Shown in pieces: positions 28,078-36,677 of a stretch of DNA of 64,000 nucleotides. Position numbers and translations under genes: made by a program. Below the pieces are notes generated by a model. The model searched no databases and was not told the DNA's origin. It saw only the letters and a program-made list of their open reading frames with translations. Position 1 is the stretch's first letter; each line of letters begins with the position of its first letter. The stretch lies in contig RPRQ01000015.1 in assembly GCA_003818205.1 (NCBI GenBank), positions 1 to 64,000 of the forward strand, in the 5' to 3' direction. Source of the stretch: Bacteroidales bacterium (GTDB taxonomy: Bacteria > Bacteroidota > Bacteroidia > Bacteroidales > Tenuifilaceae).

Positions 28078-29496
28078 ATGAATAAGATAACAAGCAAGTC
28101 AGCGGTTGTATTACTATTAATGCTATGGGCATTCTCTGCCATTGCTCAACCGGTAAGCATAACCGGGCTATCGAAATCGTACGCTGGTGAAGAAATCGTA
28201 TTCTACCATTACTCCGATTTAATAACCATGACCGAAGAGGAAATTGGCCGCTGCCGGGTTGAAAGCAGTGGAGCGTTTAGCTGCCAAATCAAGGTGAATG
28301 AAACAACCTACCTTTTCAGCCATTTAGGCATATACCGCATATACCTCTTTGCCGAACCTGGTAAAACATATAATCTCGCGCTGCCTACGAAGGAAAGCAA
28401 AAGCGAATCGCAGAGGCTCAACCCATATTTCAGGGAAACCGATATGTTCGTTGGCATTACCAATATCGATAAAAACGACATCAACTACCTAACCAATTCA
28501 TTCGATCTATCCTTCAACGAAAAGTTTGACCTCATAATAAACGACACCTATAAGGGGAAGCCCAATATCAATATTGATTCACTTATCAACACACTAGAAA
28601 GTCGCTATGCTCAGTTTAAAATACCCTACTTTAACATATATCGTTACTATCGTTATGGGTTGCTAAAACAGCTAACCTATATCCAAAAAGCCCGAAGCAC
28701 CTCGGAGCACTACTTCCTGAACAAACCTGTAATGTATAACAATACTGCATTCATGGAACTTTTCAACCTAGTCTATGACAAGTACTTCATATTCTTTTCA
28801 CGAACTGAAAAGGGGGATGCGGTTTTCAAAAACATTTCGCAGGACAAGAGCTATTCTGCGCTAAACAAAACCCTCTCAACCGACAATGTGCTATCGAACG
28901 ATACATTAAAAGAGTTAGTGATTCTAAAGGGTTTACACGATGGTTTTTTCGACGATAAATTCTCCCGATCGGCCCTTCTTACCATACTTGATTCCCTTTA
29001 CTTTACCACAAAAATACCAGAACATCTAGTTATTGCCGAGAATATTCGAACCAAGGTTACGCATCTGCTTGCAGGTTTTGTTCCCGCTCCATTTGAGCTA
29101 TACGATTCGAAAGGAAAACTGATTAAACTTGACGATTTCAAAGGAAAATACGTTTATCTGAACTTCTGTACAACATCGAGCTATACCTGCCTTCAGGAGT
29201 TTACTATACTTCAAAAACTTTACGAGAAGCATAAACAGCTACTCGAAATTATCACAGTATGTGTTGATAACGACAAGGAGGATATTAGCAATCTGCTGAA
29301 AAACACTGGATACGACTGGACCTTTCTGCACTACGGAAACAAACCCGAGATTGTTAAGGATTTTGACATTAGAGCCTATCCCACCTATTTCCTAATTGGC
29401 CCTGATAGAAAGCTATTGCTATCGCCAGCACCTTCGCCCCGTGAGGATTTTGAAGTAAGACTTTTTAAGATATTAAGGTCGAGAGGGGATATTTAG
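28078..29496 (+). CDS. periplasmic TlpA-like thioredoxin-fold protein without CxxC
   Basis: A 472-residue protein with a signal peptide (about residues 1-24, ending IAQ). It has a long N-terminal region of about 320 residues, which may be a DUF4369-like beta domain plus helices, and a C-terminal TlpA/AhpC-type thioredoxin domain (about 335-470). At the active-site position the sequence is NFCTTSSYTCLQEF: two Cys six residues apart instead of a CxxC pair. Classical disulfide exchange is therefore doubtful. It follows coaD by 40 bases and may be cotranscribed. Confidence 0.75.
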   Translation: MNKITSKSAVVLLLMLWAFSAIAQPVSITGLSKSYAGEEIVFYHYSDLITMTEEEIGRCRVESSGAFSCQIKVNETTYLFSHLGIYRIYLFAEPGKTYNLALPTKESKSESQRLNPYFRETDMFVGITNIDKNDINYLTNSFDLSFNEKFDLIINDTYKGKPNINIDSLINTLESRYAQFKIPYFNIYRYYRYGLLKQLTYIQKARSTSEHYFLNKPVMYNNTAFMELFNLVYDKYFIFFSRTEKGDAVFKNISQDKSYSALNKTLSTDNVLSNDTLKELVILKGLHDGFFDDKFSRSALLTILDSLYFTTKIPEHLVIAENIRTKVTHLLAGFVPAPFELYDSKGKLIKLDDFKGKYVYLNFCTTSSYTCLQEFTILQKLYEKHKQLLEIITVCVDNDKEDISNLLKNTGYDWTFLHYGNKPEIVKDFDIRAYPTYFLIGPDRKLLLSPAPSPREDFEVRLFKILRSRGDI

Positions 29497-29506
29497 CTCC
29501 AAATAT

Positions 29507-30136
29507 TTATAAATTTACAACACCTGCCCTAGCTAACACCTCGCGAATGGTATCGTAGGTATTATCAAAAACCTCAATCAGCTGATCCTTTGGAATCCAT
29601 TTGGCCAATGTAATATCCTCTGATAGCTGAGGGATCAATGATTCCGCGCCATCGTAGTGCATCATAAACCAATTGGTTTTTTTAAGTACAGTGGCATTCC
29701 CAACCCGATAGGTGTGAAAAGTATCAGAAATACGATCCCCTAATATGATATTTGAAATTCCCGTCTCCTCCGATACCTCTCGCAGCGCAGCACTCTCAAC
29801 GCTCTCGTTTGGTTCTAATTTCCCTTTAGGTAAATCCCAATGGTTACGCCTAAAGATGAATAAAAGATCTCCCCTTTTATTCTGAACTAAACCACCCGAA
29901 GCCTCAATGAATCGGAACATACAGGCGAATTCATCAATCATTACAGGTATATCTCTCCCCGAAATAAAAACATCCTGCACTTGGATGGTCGATTGAAAAA
30001 ATTCAAGTATTTTTGAGAGATCTTGAAGAGATTCGTAACGGATGAATAGCCCATTATTATCAAAGAATAGGGATTCAACGCTCTCGGTAAGAACGATTCT
30101 CCGTTTTTCAAAATAAATTGAAACATCATTCGACAT
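29507..30136 (-). CDS. Nudix hydrolase
   Basis: About 209 residues from the ATG at 30136. The Nudix box GKLEPNESVESAALREVSEETGI-type signature (pattern GX5EX7REUXEEXGU) is intact around residues 125-147. An N-terminal domain of about 90 residues has no known motif. It hydrolyses some nucleoside diphosphate derivative; the substrate is unknown. The start codon overlaps that of the divergent pyrE by two bases within a CATG. Confidence 0.88.
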   Translation of the reverse strand: MSNDVSIYFEKRRIVLTESVESLFFDNNGLFIRYESLQDLSKILEFFQSTIQVQDVFISGRDIPVMIDEFACMFRFIEASGGLVQNKRGDLLFIFRRNHWDLPKGKLEPNESVESAALREVSEETGISNIILGDRISDTFHTYRVGNATVLKKTNWFMMHYDGAESLIPQLSEDITLAKWIPKDQLIEVFDNTYDTIREVLARAGVVNL

Positions 30137-30761
30137 GACAAAAAATTCAGTATTACTTAGCCTTCTCCAAATTAATGCAATTAAACTAGATCCTGCAAAT
30201 CCTTTTACATGGGCTTCGGGATGGAAATCGCCCATTTACTGCGATAATCGTAAAACGCTCTCATTTCCAACAGTTCGCAACCTAATCGCAGAGGGTTTCC
30301 AAAGGCTAATTATAGATAAATACCCGAATGTTGATGTTATTGCTGGAGTCGCTACTGGAGCAATCGCTCATGGAATGCTTGTGGCCGACAGGTTAAACCT
30401 GCCTTTCATCTATGTTAGGTCTGCACCAAAGAAACATGGATTGGAGAATCTAGTAGAAGGAGATGTTAAGGCGGGGCAAAAAGTGGTTGTGGTAGAAGAT
30501 TTAATTTCAACAGGGCTAAGCAGCCTTGCCGCCGTTGATGCGCTCCGAAATGCTGGCTACGAGGTGCTTGGCATGGTTGCTATATTCACCTATGGGTTTA
30601 ACCATGCCGCCGAGAACTTCAAACAATCAAACGTAGAGCTCAACACCCTTGCCAGCTACTCCGAGATGATTGAGATTGCCATCGAGCAAGGGTTTGTTAA
30701 CAAGAACCATTTGGAACTATTAAAATCGTGGAGGAACGACCCTGAGAACTGGGGGAAATAG
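30135..30761 (+). CDS. pyrE: orotate phosphoribosyltransferase
   Basis: A 208-residue protein with FTWASGWKSPIYCDNR near the N-terminus and the PRPP-binding motif VVVVEDLISTGLSS. It makes OMP from orotate and PRPP in pyrimidine synthesis. The ATG at 30135 is the only plausible start, because an in-frame stop lies at 30114. It shares the CATG with the divergent Nudix gene, so its promoter must lie inside that gene. Confidence 0.95.
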   Translation: MTKNSVLLSLLQINAIKLDPANPFTWASGWKSPIYCDNRKTLSFPTVRNLIAEGFQRLIIDKYPNVDVIAGVATGAIAHGMLVADRLNLPFIYVRSAPKKHGLENLVEGDVKAGQKVVVVEDLISTGLSSLAAVDALRNAGYEVLGMVAIFTYGFNHAAENFKQSNVELNTLASYSEMIEIAIEQGFVNKNHLELLKSWRNDPENWGK

Positions 30762-30880
30762 TTCGTAGTTATCTGTTGTCAGTATTCGATAACCACATCC
30801 TTTTTTTACTTTCGCCTTTTTTCATACCATCAGCTGTCAACTAAAAACCCTGCCTACCAGGCATTAACAAAATATATCCT

Positions 30881-31300
30881 ATGACTGAATTTGAAAGTAA
30901 AGTAGTAACAATCAGCAGGAGTTCCGAAGAGGTTTTTCGTGTTTTGTCCGATTTCAGGCTATTCACACCATTTATCCCTGCCGACAAACTCGAAGATTGG
31001 AAAGCCGAAGAAGATTCTTGTAGTTTCAGCGTTAAAGGAGTGGGGCAAACCGGGTTGAAAATAGTTGAGAAAGAACCATTCAAAACGGTTAAGATCACCG
31101 GTGATGGGAAACTTCCATTCGAATTCTTTCTGTGGGTGCAGCTAAAAGAGGTTGAACCCAACGATACCCGCATGAAGCTAACCTTAAAGGCAGAGCTGAA
31201 CATGATGCTCAAGATGATGCTGGGGAAAAAAATCGAAGAGGGAATAAACACCATGGCCGAAGGGATTGCGGCAGCATTTAACAAAACAGTAATCAGTTGA
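30881..31300 (+). CDS. SRPBCC-family (START/polyketide cyclase-like) protein
   Basis: A 139-residue small START-like fold protein: TEFESKVVTISRSSEEVFRVLSD at the N-terminus and a long C-terminal amphipathic helix. It resembles CoxG/Bet v 1-like lipid- or ligand-binding proteins. No catalytic residues were recognised. It may be cotranscribed with pyrE (120-base gap). Confidence 0.75.
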   Translation: MTEFESKVVTISRSSEEVFRVLSDFRLFTPFIPADKLEDWKAEEDSCSFSVKGVGQTGLKIVEKEPFKTVKITGDGKLPFEFFLWVQLKEVEPNDTRMKLTLKAELNMMLKMMLGKKIEEGINTMAEGIAAAFNKTVIS

Positions 31301-31302
31301 CA

Positions 31303-31323
31303 CCTGCCTGCCGGTAGGCAGGG
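31303..31323. repeat. CCTGCCTGCCGG palindromic repeat
   Basis: CCTGCCTGCC-GGTAGGCAGG, a near-perfect palindrome directly after the SRPBCC gene. A related shorter one, CTGTCGACAGGCAGG, is at 31398-31412, and CCTGCCTACCAGGCA is at 30849-30863. Confidence 0.75.
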
Positions 31324-31430
31324 TTTTTAGTTGTCAGTTGTCAAAGGAGTTTTCTTTTTCTCTGTGTAACTCAGTGCATCCTCTGTGAAACCAGATCTGT
31401 CGACAGGCAGGTCTGTGTTAAAATTTTGAA

Positions 31431-32174
31431 TTAAATCTCAAAAGTGATTTCCTTAAACGCAAATGTTTTTTGCACTCCTTCCTCCGTTTCGAGGATTAGC
31501 TCACCTGTTGGTTTAACGTCAACTATTCTGGCTTTAAACCTACCCTCTTCGCTTGTATAGAAATGATATTCGTTAAAGCGATAAAGCGATTTTATATACT
31601 CTTCATTAATTCCACGCCATAATCCATGGCTAAGCCGCGCATACCTTGTTTGAATTGAACCTACAATTTCGCTCAAAACTATTTCGGGCCGAAACCGATT
31701 TCCTGTTAATTGGCACATCGATGTAGGATTTGGAATTCCGTTTGAGAATTCCGTTTGATTTAGATTCAATCCTATCCCAACAACCGAAACCTCAAGCAAT
31801 GGGCTGCTAAAGCTATTCTCGATCAGAATACCGGCAACCTTTCTATCTCCAGCATAAATATCGTTTGGCCATTTTATTTTTGCAGTAACTCTATGGCTAT
31901 CTATCCAATCGCACACCGATAGGGCGATAACCTTCGACAGGGTAAACTGCTCCTCAACCCTCAAAAAGGTTGGGCGTAGCAATAAGCTAAAGGTTAAGTT
32001 CTGCCCATTTTGGCTCTCCCAGGAATTGCCCCGCTGTCCTCTCCCCTGCTCCTGCAGATAGGCTGCCACAGCATACCCTTCAGGTTCACCCTCGGTAGCC
32101 AAGTTCATACAATATGTATTGGTTGAATCGACCCTATCGAGCCATAGGTATCGGGGTTCAAAATTTTGCTCCAT
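31431..32174 (-). CDS. birA: biotin--[acetyl-CoA-carboxylase] ligase
   Basis: A 247-residue catalytic-only BirA without an HTH domain. It has GRGQRGNSWES (biotinyl-AMP loop) and IKWPNDIYAGDRKVAGILIE (catalytic core). It attaches biotin to biotin-dependent carboxylases. The start region is partly repeated at 37667-37873, as a decayed copy next to the second HTH gene. Confidence 0.95.
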   Translation of the reverse strand: MEQNFEPRYLWLDRVDSTNTYCMNLATEGEPEGYAVAAYLQEQGRGQRGNSWESQNGQNLTFSLLLRPTFLRVEEQFTLSKVIALSVCDWIDSHRVTAKIKWPNDIYAGDRKVAGILIENSFSSPLLEVSVVGIGLNLNQTEFSNGIPNPTSMCQLTGNRFRPEIVLSEIVGSIQTRYARLSHGLWRGINEEYIKSLYRFNEYHFYTSEEGRFKARIVDVKPTGELILETEEGVQKTFAFKEITFEI

Positions 32175-32312
32175 AAAATTTATATCATTTATTGGGCAAA
32201 GGTAAGATGTTTATTTGTGCAGAGCCAGTCCTACTTCAATAAGTAACAATTCAAATCCCTTCCAGATAAAACGGTCATAAAAAAAACATTTTTAGTAACC
32301 AGCGCTTAACCC

Positions 32313-32597
32313 ATGACCCCCAATAAAGCAAAAAATTTCATTCAGCGATTTAATCACCATTTAAAAAATCGTAGCACCGGTAACCCCGAAGAGTTCGCCG
32401 CAAAGTTAGGGGTTAGCCGTGCTACGCTATACAGGTTTATTGCCGACCTTCGCGATGAGGGCACAGATATACGCTTTAGCCGAAGCCTAAATACTTTCTG
32501 CTGCGCTCAAACAACCCTTAAAGAGCTGGCAGAACTTGCCATTAACCAGTCCAACGAAGCACAAAACTTGGTGCAGCATATTTCATCCTCCCTATAA
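32313..32597 (+). CDS. small HTH DNA-binding protein, copy 1 (before lanthipeptide arm)
   Basis: A 94-residue protein. A helix-turn-helix is clear at about residues 25-52 (EEFAAKLGVSRATLYRFIADL), followed by a wing-like LRDEG segment as in DeoR/HTH_11 domains. There is no effector domain. Its paralog at 38037 is 84 of 86 bases identical over the HTH-coding stretch (32376-32461 versus 38100-38185) but diverged elsewhere. It is followed by a perfect palindrome and then the lanthipeptide genes, so it is a likely local regulator; this is inference. Confidence 0.8.
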   Translation: MTPNKAKNFIQRFNHHLKNRSTGNPEEFAAKLGVSRATLYRFIADLRDEGTDIRFSRSLNTFCCAQTTLKELAELAINQSNEAQNLVQHISSSL

Positions 32598-32623
32598 GCA
32601 TGCTGCATAACATAAAGATAATT

Positions 32624-32651
32624 CCTTCCGTCTCATCGATGAGACGGAAGG
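32624..32651. promoter_or_regulatory. perfect 28-bp palindrome, copy 1
   Basis: CCTTCCGTCTCATC and its exact inverse complement, with no loop. The copy at 38488-38513 keeps the 12-bp arms and changes only the centre. There is no T run after it, so it is a poor terminator. It is conserved together with about 25 bases upstream. Candidate operator for the adjacent HTH protein, or an RNA attenuator ahead of the precursor gene. Confidence 0.65.
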
Positions 32652-32754
32652 GTGTTTCCTTTACTTATAGAAAATGCTTTAACCGGTTAGCGTTCTCTGG
32701 GCGGAAACTGAAAAGCCTTAAATAGAGTAGGTGAATTTTAAAATTTTACTTATT

Positions 32755-33027
32755 ATGAAAAAGAAAGTTTTTAATCAAAAACTAAACTTGAAGAAAGAAA
32801 CGGTTGTTTCTCTAACTAGTTCACAAATGAACGGTGTAAATGGTGGGAATGCCCCCGAATCTGGAGATTATGGCTACACCCATGGTCGCGATGAATATGG
32901 CCATTGTGTTCAACCAGTACCTTGCCCCCAAACTGAAATTTGTGTTTATCCCTCGATGGACCCTTGTTTTAAAGACACATGGTATGCTTGCCCATCTTAT
33001 GTTGGATATCCAATCGGAGCCTGCTAA
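32755..33027 (+). CDS. class I lanthipeptide precursor
   Basis: 90 residues from the ATG at 32755; a GTG at 32731 would add eight. The leader (residues 1-31) has the Bacteroidota class I pattern LNLKKETVVSLTSSQMNG and ends in VNGG, a C39 cleavage site. The core of 59 residues has six Cys (core positions 20, 26, 32, 40, 48, 59) and six Ser/Thr (5, 11, 29, 36, 44, 50). Several lie in ring-sized spacings (T-x2-C, S-x3-C, T-x3-C). The LanC and LanB genes follow directly. Product structure and activity are unknown. Confidence 0.88.
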   Translation: MKKKVFNQKLNLKKETVVSLTSSQMNGVNGGNAPESGDYGYTHGRDEYGHCVQPVPCPQTEICVYPSMDPCFKDTWYACPSYVGYPIGAC

Positions 33028-33049
33028 ACAAAGTTTCTAATAATAAAAC

Positions 33050-33108
33050 GCAGCTAGATGAAAAAAAGATTTTTCATCTTCAGAAAATCGTTCCTCTCAT
33101 TTAGCTGC
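33050..33108 (+). terminator. hairpin after lanthipeptide precursor gene
   Basis: Inner stem AGATGAAAAA / TTTTTCATCT (33056-33079) lies inside outer arms GCAGCTA / TAGCTGC (33050 and 33102). It sits between the precursor stop and the lanC start, so it can act as a partial terminator or mRNA stabiliser that keeps precursor transcripts more abundant than enzyme transcripts. Confidence 0.55.
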
Positions 33109-33136
33109 CCTTTTAATTATCATAATAAACAAGTGA

Positions 33137-34360
33137 ATGATAAACAATTTGATTCTTAATAAAGAAACCATTTGGATTAAAAAGATTGATGAAATAAAAA
33201 CAACTTTAGACATCTGCGTTTATGATGATTTTAAAGCATCAAGCATAATGGGTGGTCCTTCTGGGATCGCTCTTTTTAATTTCTACTACTCAAAATTCAA
33301 AAACGAACAAAGTTCTTACGATATAGGTTATGAACTAATTGGCAAGATTTTCGAATCAATTAATAGCGGTAAAAATAATTATTCGTTTTCAGGAGGAGTT
33401 GCTGGAATTGGTTGGTTAATTGAACATCTTAAAGAGCAGGAATTTATTGACAGTAATTGTAACGAAATGCTGTGCGAACTTGACGATCTTGTTTACGAAA
33501 AAATGACACAAGACATACAAAGCAGAAACTTTGATTATCTACATGGTGCATTAGGATTTGGTCTCTATTTTCTAAGCAGGTTAAAGGAGAGAAGTAATAT
33601 CGAAAATTATCTGATAAAACTTGTTGATGAACTTGAAAAAATAAGTACGTTGGATATCAATGATGGAATTAAATGGCCTCCATTGCTTATTAATGACGAT
33701 AATAAGGGTGTTATAAGTAATTTATCATTATCACATGGAATGGCTAGCATTGTTGCTTTCCTAAGCAGAGTTTATAGAAATAATATATTGAAGGAAAAAT
33801 CATATCGTTTGTTGAATGGTGCAATAATATATATTCTTAATAATAAATTAGACCTGTTGAATTTTCATTCATGTTTTCCAAGCATGATATTTGAAGTCAA
33901 TAAGCCGTCAAGCAGTAGGCTTGCATGGTGTTATGGAGACTTAGGAATTGGGATTTCAATTTATCAGGCAGGAATTGCAACAGATAATAATCAATGGGTT
34001 AATAAAGGGATAGAAATACTTTTACATTCAACAAAAAGAATAAATTATAATACAACATATGTTGTAGACGCTGGTCTCTGCCATGGTACAGCAGGCATTG
34101 CTCATATATACAATAGAATGTATCGTTATACAAAAAATAGTACATTTAAAGAAGCAGCAGACTTTTGGTTTTTAAAAACCTTAGAAATGGCAAATTTTGA
34201 GGACGGATTAGCAGGATATAAAGCATGGAGGAATAAAGAAACGGGGGGTGATTTAAATGAGGCGGGGCTGCTTGAAGGTATTTCAGGAATTGGGCTTGCA
34301 CTTATTTCCTATATTTCTGACATTGATCCTGCTTGGGATGAGTGTCTTTTATTATCATAG
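33137..34360 (+). CDS. lanC: lanthipeptide synthetase cyclase LanC
   Basis: A 407-residue LanC-like protein with an alpha-toroid repeat pattern and the zinc and catalytic residues: SHGMAS (H200), WCYGDLG (C265), GLCHGTAG (C315-H316). It adds Cys thiols to dehydrated Ser/Thr to make (methyl)lanthionine rings. It is followed after 18 bases by the dehydratase gene. Confidence 0.92.
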   Translation: MINNLILNKETIWIKKIDEIKTTLDICVYDDFKASSIMGGPSGIALFNFYYSKFKNEQSSYDIGYELIGKIFESINSGKNNYSFSGGVAGIGWLIEHLKEQEFIDSNCNEMLCELDDLVYEKMTQDIQSRNFDYLHGALGFGLYFLSRLKERSNIENYLIKLVDELEKISTLDINDGIKWPPLLINDDNKGVISNLSLSHGMASIVAFLSRVYRNNILKEKSYRLLNGAIIYILNNKLDLLNFHSCFPSMIFEVNKPSSSRLAWCYGDLGIGISIYQAGIATDNNQWVNKGIEILLHSTKRINYNTTYVVDAGLCHGTAGIAHIYNRMYRYTKNSTFKEAADFWFLKTLEMANFEDGLAGYKAWRNKETGGDLNEAGLLEGISGIGLALISYISDIDPAWDECLLLS

Positions 34361-34378
34361 TATATAAGTCTAACTTCG

Positions 34379-36670
34379 ATGAATAGCAATTATACCCCTT
34401 TTGATAAGTATTTTATCCGAACTCCCAAAGAATTCCTCCAACGATTTAGTGATTTTGCAAAGGAAGGAAACAGCCTAAAAGAGATGTGCAAGCAAAAGTC
34501 TTTTTTAGAATCTATATACATAGCGAGTCCAGAACTATACAGTGAAACCTTGAAATGGCTTAATGGCAGCTTTTTCTCTGAAAAAGAAGAGCAAAAGCTT
34601 TTGTTTTCATTGTACAAATATTTAACTCGTATGAGCTCACGTTGTACCCCTTTTGGTCTTTTTGCAGGGTTTAATCTGGGCATTATTGGAGACTCGTCAA
34701 ATATTCAGGTGCTAAGTAATCATAAAAACAAAATAAGGCATAGGGCAAACCGGCTTGACATGAATTACGCTTGTGCATTAGGTCAGTACCTTGCAAAGCA
34801 GGAATCGATTAGAGTTCAACTGAATTTCTTCCCGAATAATAGCCTTTATATAGCTGGTGATAAGCTGCGATTCGTTGAATATCGCTATGGAAATAAGAGT
34901 CAACGCCTGCATCAAATAACTGCTGTTGATGAAAATGAGTATCTAACACGAGTTTTAGATTTCGCAAAGGTTGGTAGTACAATAGCGAATCTTTCCAATC
35001 AACTGGTTGAAGATGATATATCCGTTGAAGAGGCTAGCACATTTATTATCGAATTAATAAATAGTCAGATACTTTTAAGCGAGCTAGAACCACAAATCAC
35101 AGAGCCCGATTACTGGGGAAGATTAGTTGCAAAATTATCAAGTATTAATGGCTGTGAAGAAATTGTTGCAAATTTAAAGACAGTTCAGATATTGCTTGAA
35201 CAATTAGATTATCAACCTATTGGTGTTAAAATAGAAGATTATTATGGGAAAATCAAAGAGATTCTAAAAGGATTTAATATTGATTATGAGGAAAAGTTCC
35301 TTTTTCAGTCAGATATGATAATCCCAATTTCCGGTAATAACTTAGACAAAAAAATTCCATTAAGAGTTCTCGAAGGAATAGAGCTGCTGAATAAATTATC
35401 AATTTCTCCTGCAGAAAATAATCTTACCAGATTTATCACCGAATTCAATAAAAGGTACGAGAATCATGAAGTTGAATTAACCATGGTTCTTGACCCAGAA
35501 TTTGGATTGGGATATCCTATTGGAAACTCAGCAGGAAGTGATTTATCTCCATTGTTAGATGGGTTAGCTATATCAGGAGGTCATCAAAACCAAAACCAAA
35601 TTGGATGGGACTATATTCAGCGATTTCTCTTTAATAAATATCAAGAAACTTTAGTAAACCAAGCATTCAGCGTTGAACTATCAGAAGAGGAACTTAAAAA
35701 TTTCCCAACCGATAAGACCCCCTTACCGAATACAATTTCTGCAATGGTTGAATTAATTCCTCCTTCTAATGTTGGGGAAGAAGAAAGAATAATCCTAGGA
35801 TCTGCAGGTGGCACTAGTGCTCTTTGTTTAATCGGTCGTTTTTGCCATACTAACGAGGAGTTTTATAAATACGCATTGGAAATTGCCAGTAAAGAGAAAG
35901 AACTTGCCGAAGATAGGATTATAGCCGAAATTGTACATCTCCCAGAAGCAAGAACTGGCAATGTACTAATGCATCCCGTATTTTTCGAATATGAAATTCC
36001 ATATTTAGCGAACCCTAATGTTGATCAAAATCACACTATTGAAATATCAGATTTAATGATTTCAATTCGTCAAAACAAGGTATTCCTTCGTTCAAAAAGA
36101 TATAACAAGCAAGTTGTCCCTCGGTTAAGTAATGCCCACAGCTATTCTAATAGCACGCTTCCCGTATATCGTTTCTTGTGCGATTTACAAATGCAAGGTC
36201 ATCGAGGTGGAGTTGGTTTTCATTGGGGCAACCTTGCAAACGATTATCAATTTTTGCCGAGGGTTACCTATAAAAATTTGATCCTATTTGAAGCCACATG
36301 GAATCTAAAGAAGAAAGATATAGAGCCCTTCCTTAAAATCAAGGATGATGTCGAGTTGAGCACTAAAGTAGATTTATGGAGAAATGGATTACGCTTACCA
36401 AACCTTGTAACACTCGCCGATGGAGACAATGAACTCTTAATCGACTTCACCAATATATTTAGCATTAAAGTGCTATTCGATTCTATTAAAAAAAGAGAGT
36501 CATTTAAGATGAAAGAATTTCTGCATAGCCCTGATAATAGTCCTATTAAAGATGAAAATGGCAAATCATATGCTAATCAAATCGTTCTTGCTTTTCACAA
36601 AAACATTTTAAAAGATATACCTGTGCTTGAAAAAGAGAAAAAGAAAGAAGTTGATTTATCTTTGAATTAA
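34379..36670 (+). CDS. lanB: lantibiotic dehydratase, glutamylation part (split LanB)
   Basis: A 763-residue Lant_dehydr_N domain protein. The hallmark RMSSRCTPFGLFAGF is at about residues 84-98. It uses glutamyl-tRNA to glutamylate Ser/Thr of the precursor. A full LanB is about 1000 residues; here the elimination domain is encoded separately by the next gene (7-base gap), giving 763 + 302 residues. Split LanBs are known from thiopeptide and some Bacteroidota systems. Confidence 0.92.
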   Translation: MNSNYTPFDKYFIRTPKEFLQRFSDFAKEGNSLKEMCKQKSFLESIYIASPELYSETLKWLNGSFFSEKEEQKLLFSLYKYLTRMSSRCTPFGLFAGFNLGIIGDSSNIQVLSNHKNKIRHRANRLDMNYACALGQYLAKQESIRVQLNFFPNNSLYIAGDKLRFVEYRYGNKSQRLHQITAVDENEYLTRVLDFAKVGSTIANLSNQLVEDDISVEEASTFIIELINSQILLSELEPQITEPDYWGRLVAKLSSINGCEEIVANLKTVQILLEQLDYQPIGVKIEDYYGKIKEILKGFNIDYEEKFLFQSDMIIPISGNNLDKKIPLRVLEGIELLNKLSISPAENNLTRFITEFNKRYENHEVELTMVLDPEFGLGYPIGNSAGSDLSPLLDGLAISGGHQNQNQIGWDYIQRFLFNKYQETLVNQAFSVELSEEELKNFPTDKTPLPNTISAMVELIPPSNVGEEERIILGSAGGTSALCLIGRFCHTNEEFYKYALEIASKEKELAEDRIIAEIVHLPEARTGNVLMHPVFFEYEIPYLANPNVDQNHTIEISDLMISIRQNKVFLRSKRYNKQVVPRLSNAHSYSNSTLPVYRFLCDLQMQGHRGGVGFHWGNLANDYQFLPRVTYKNLILFEATWNLKKKDIEPFLKIKDDVELSTKVDLWRNGLRLPNLVTLADGDNELLIDFTNIFSIKVLFDSIKKRESFKMKEFLHSPDNSPIKDENGKSYANQIVLAFHKNILKDIPVLEKEKKKEVDLSLN

Positions 36671-36677
36671 TACGACG

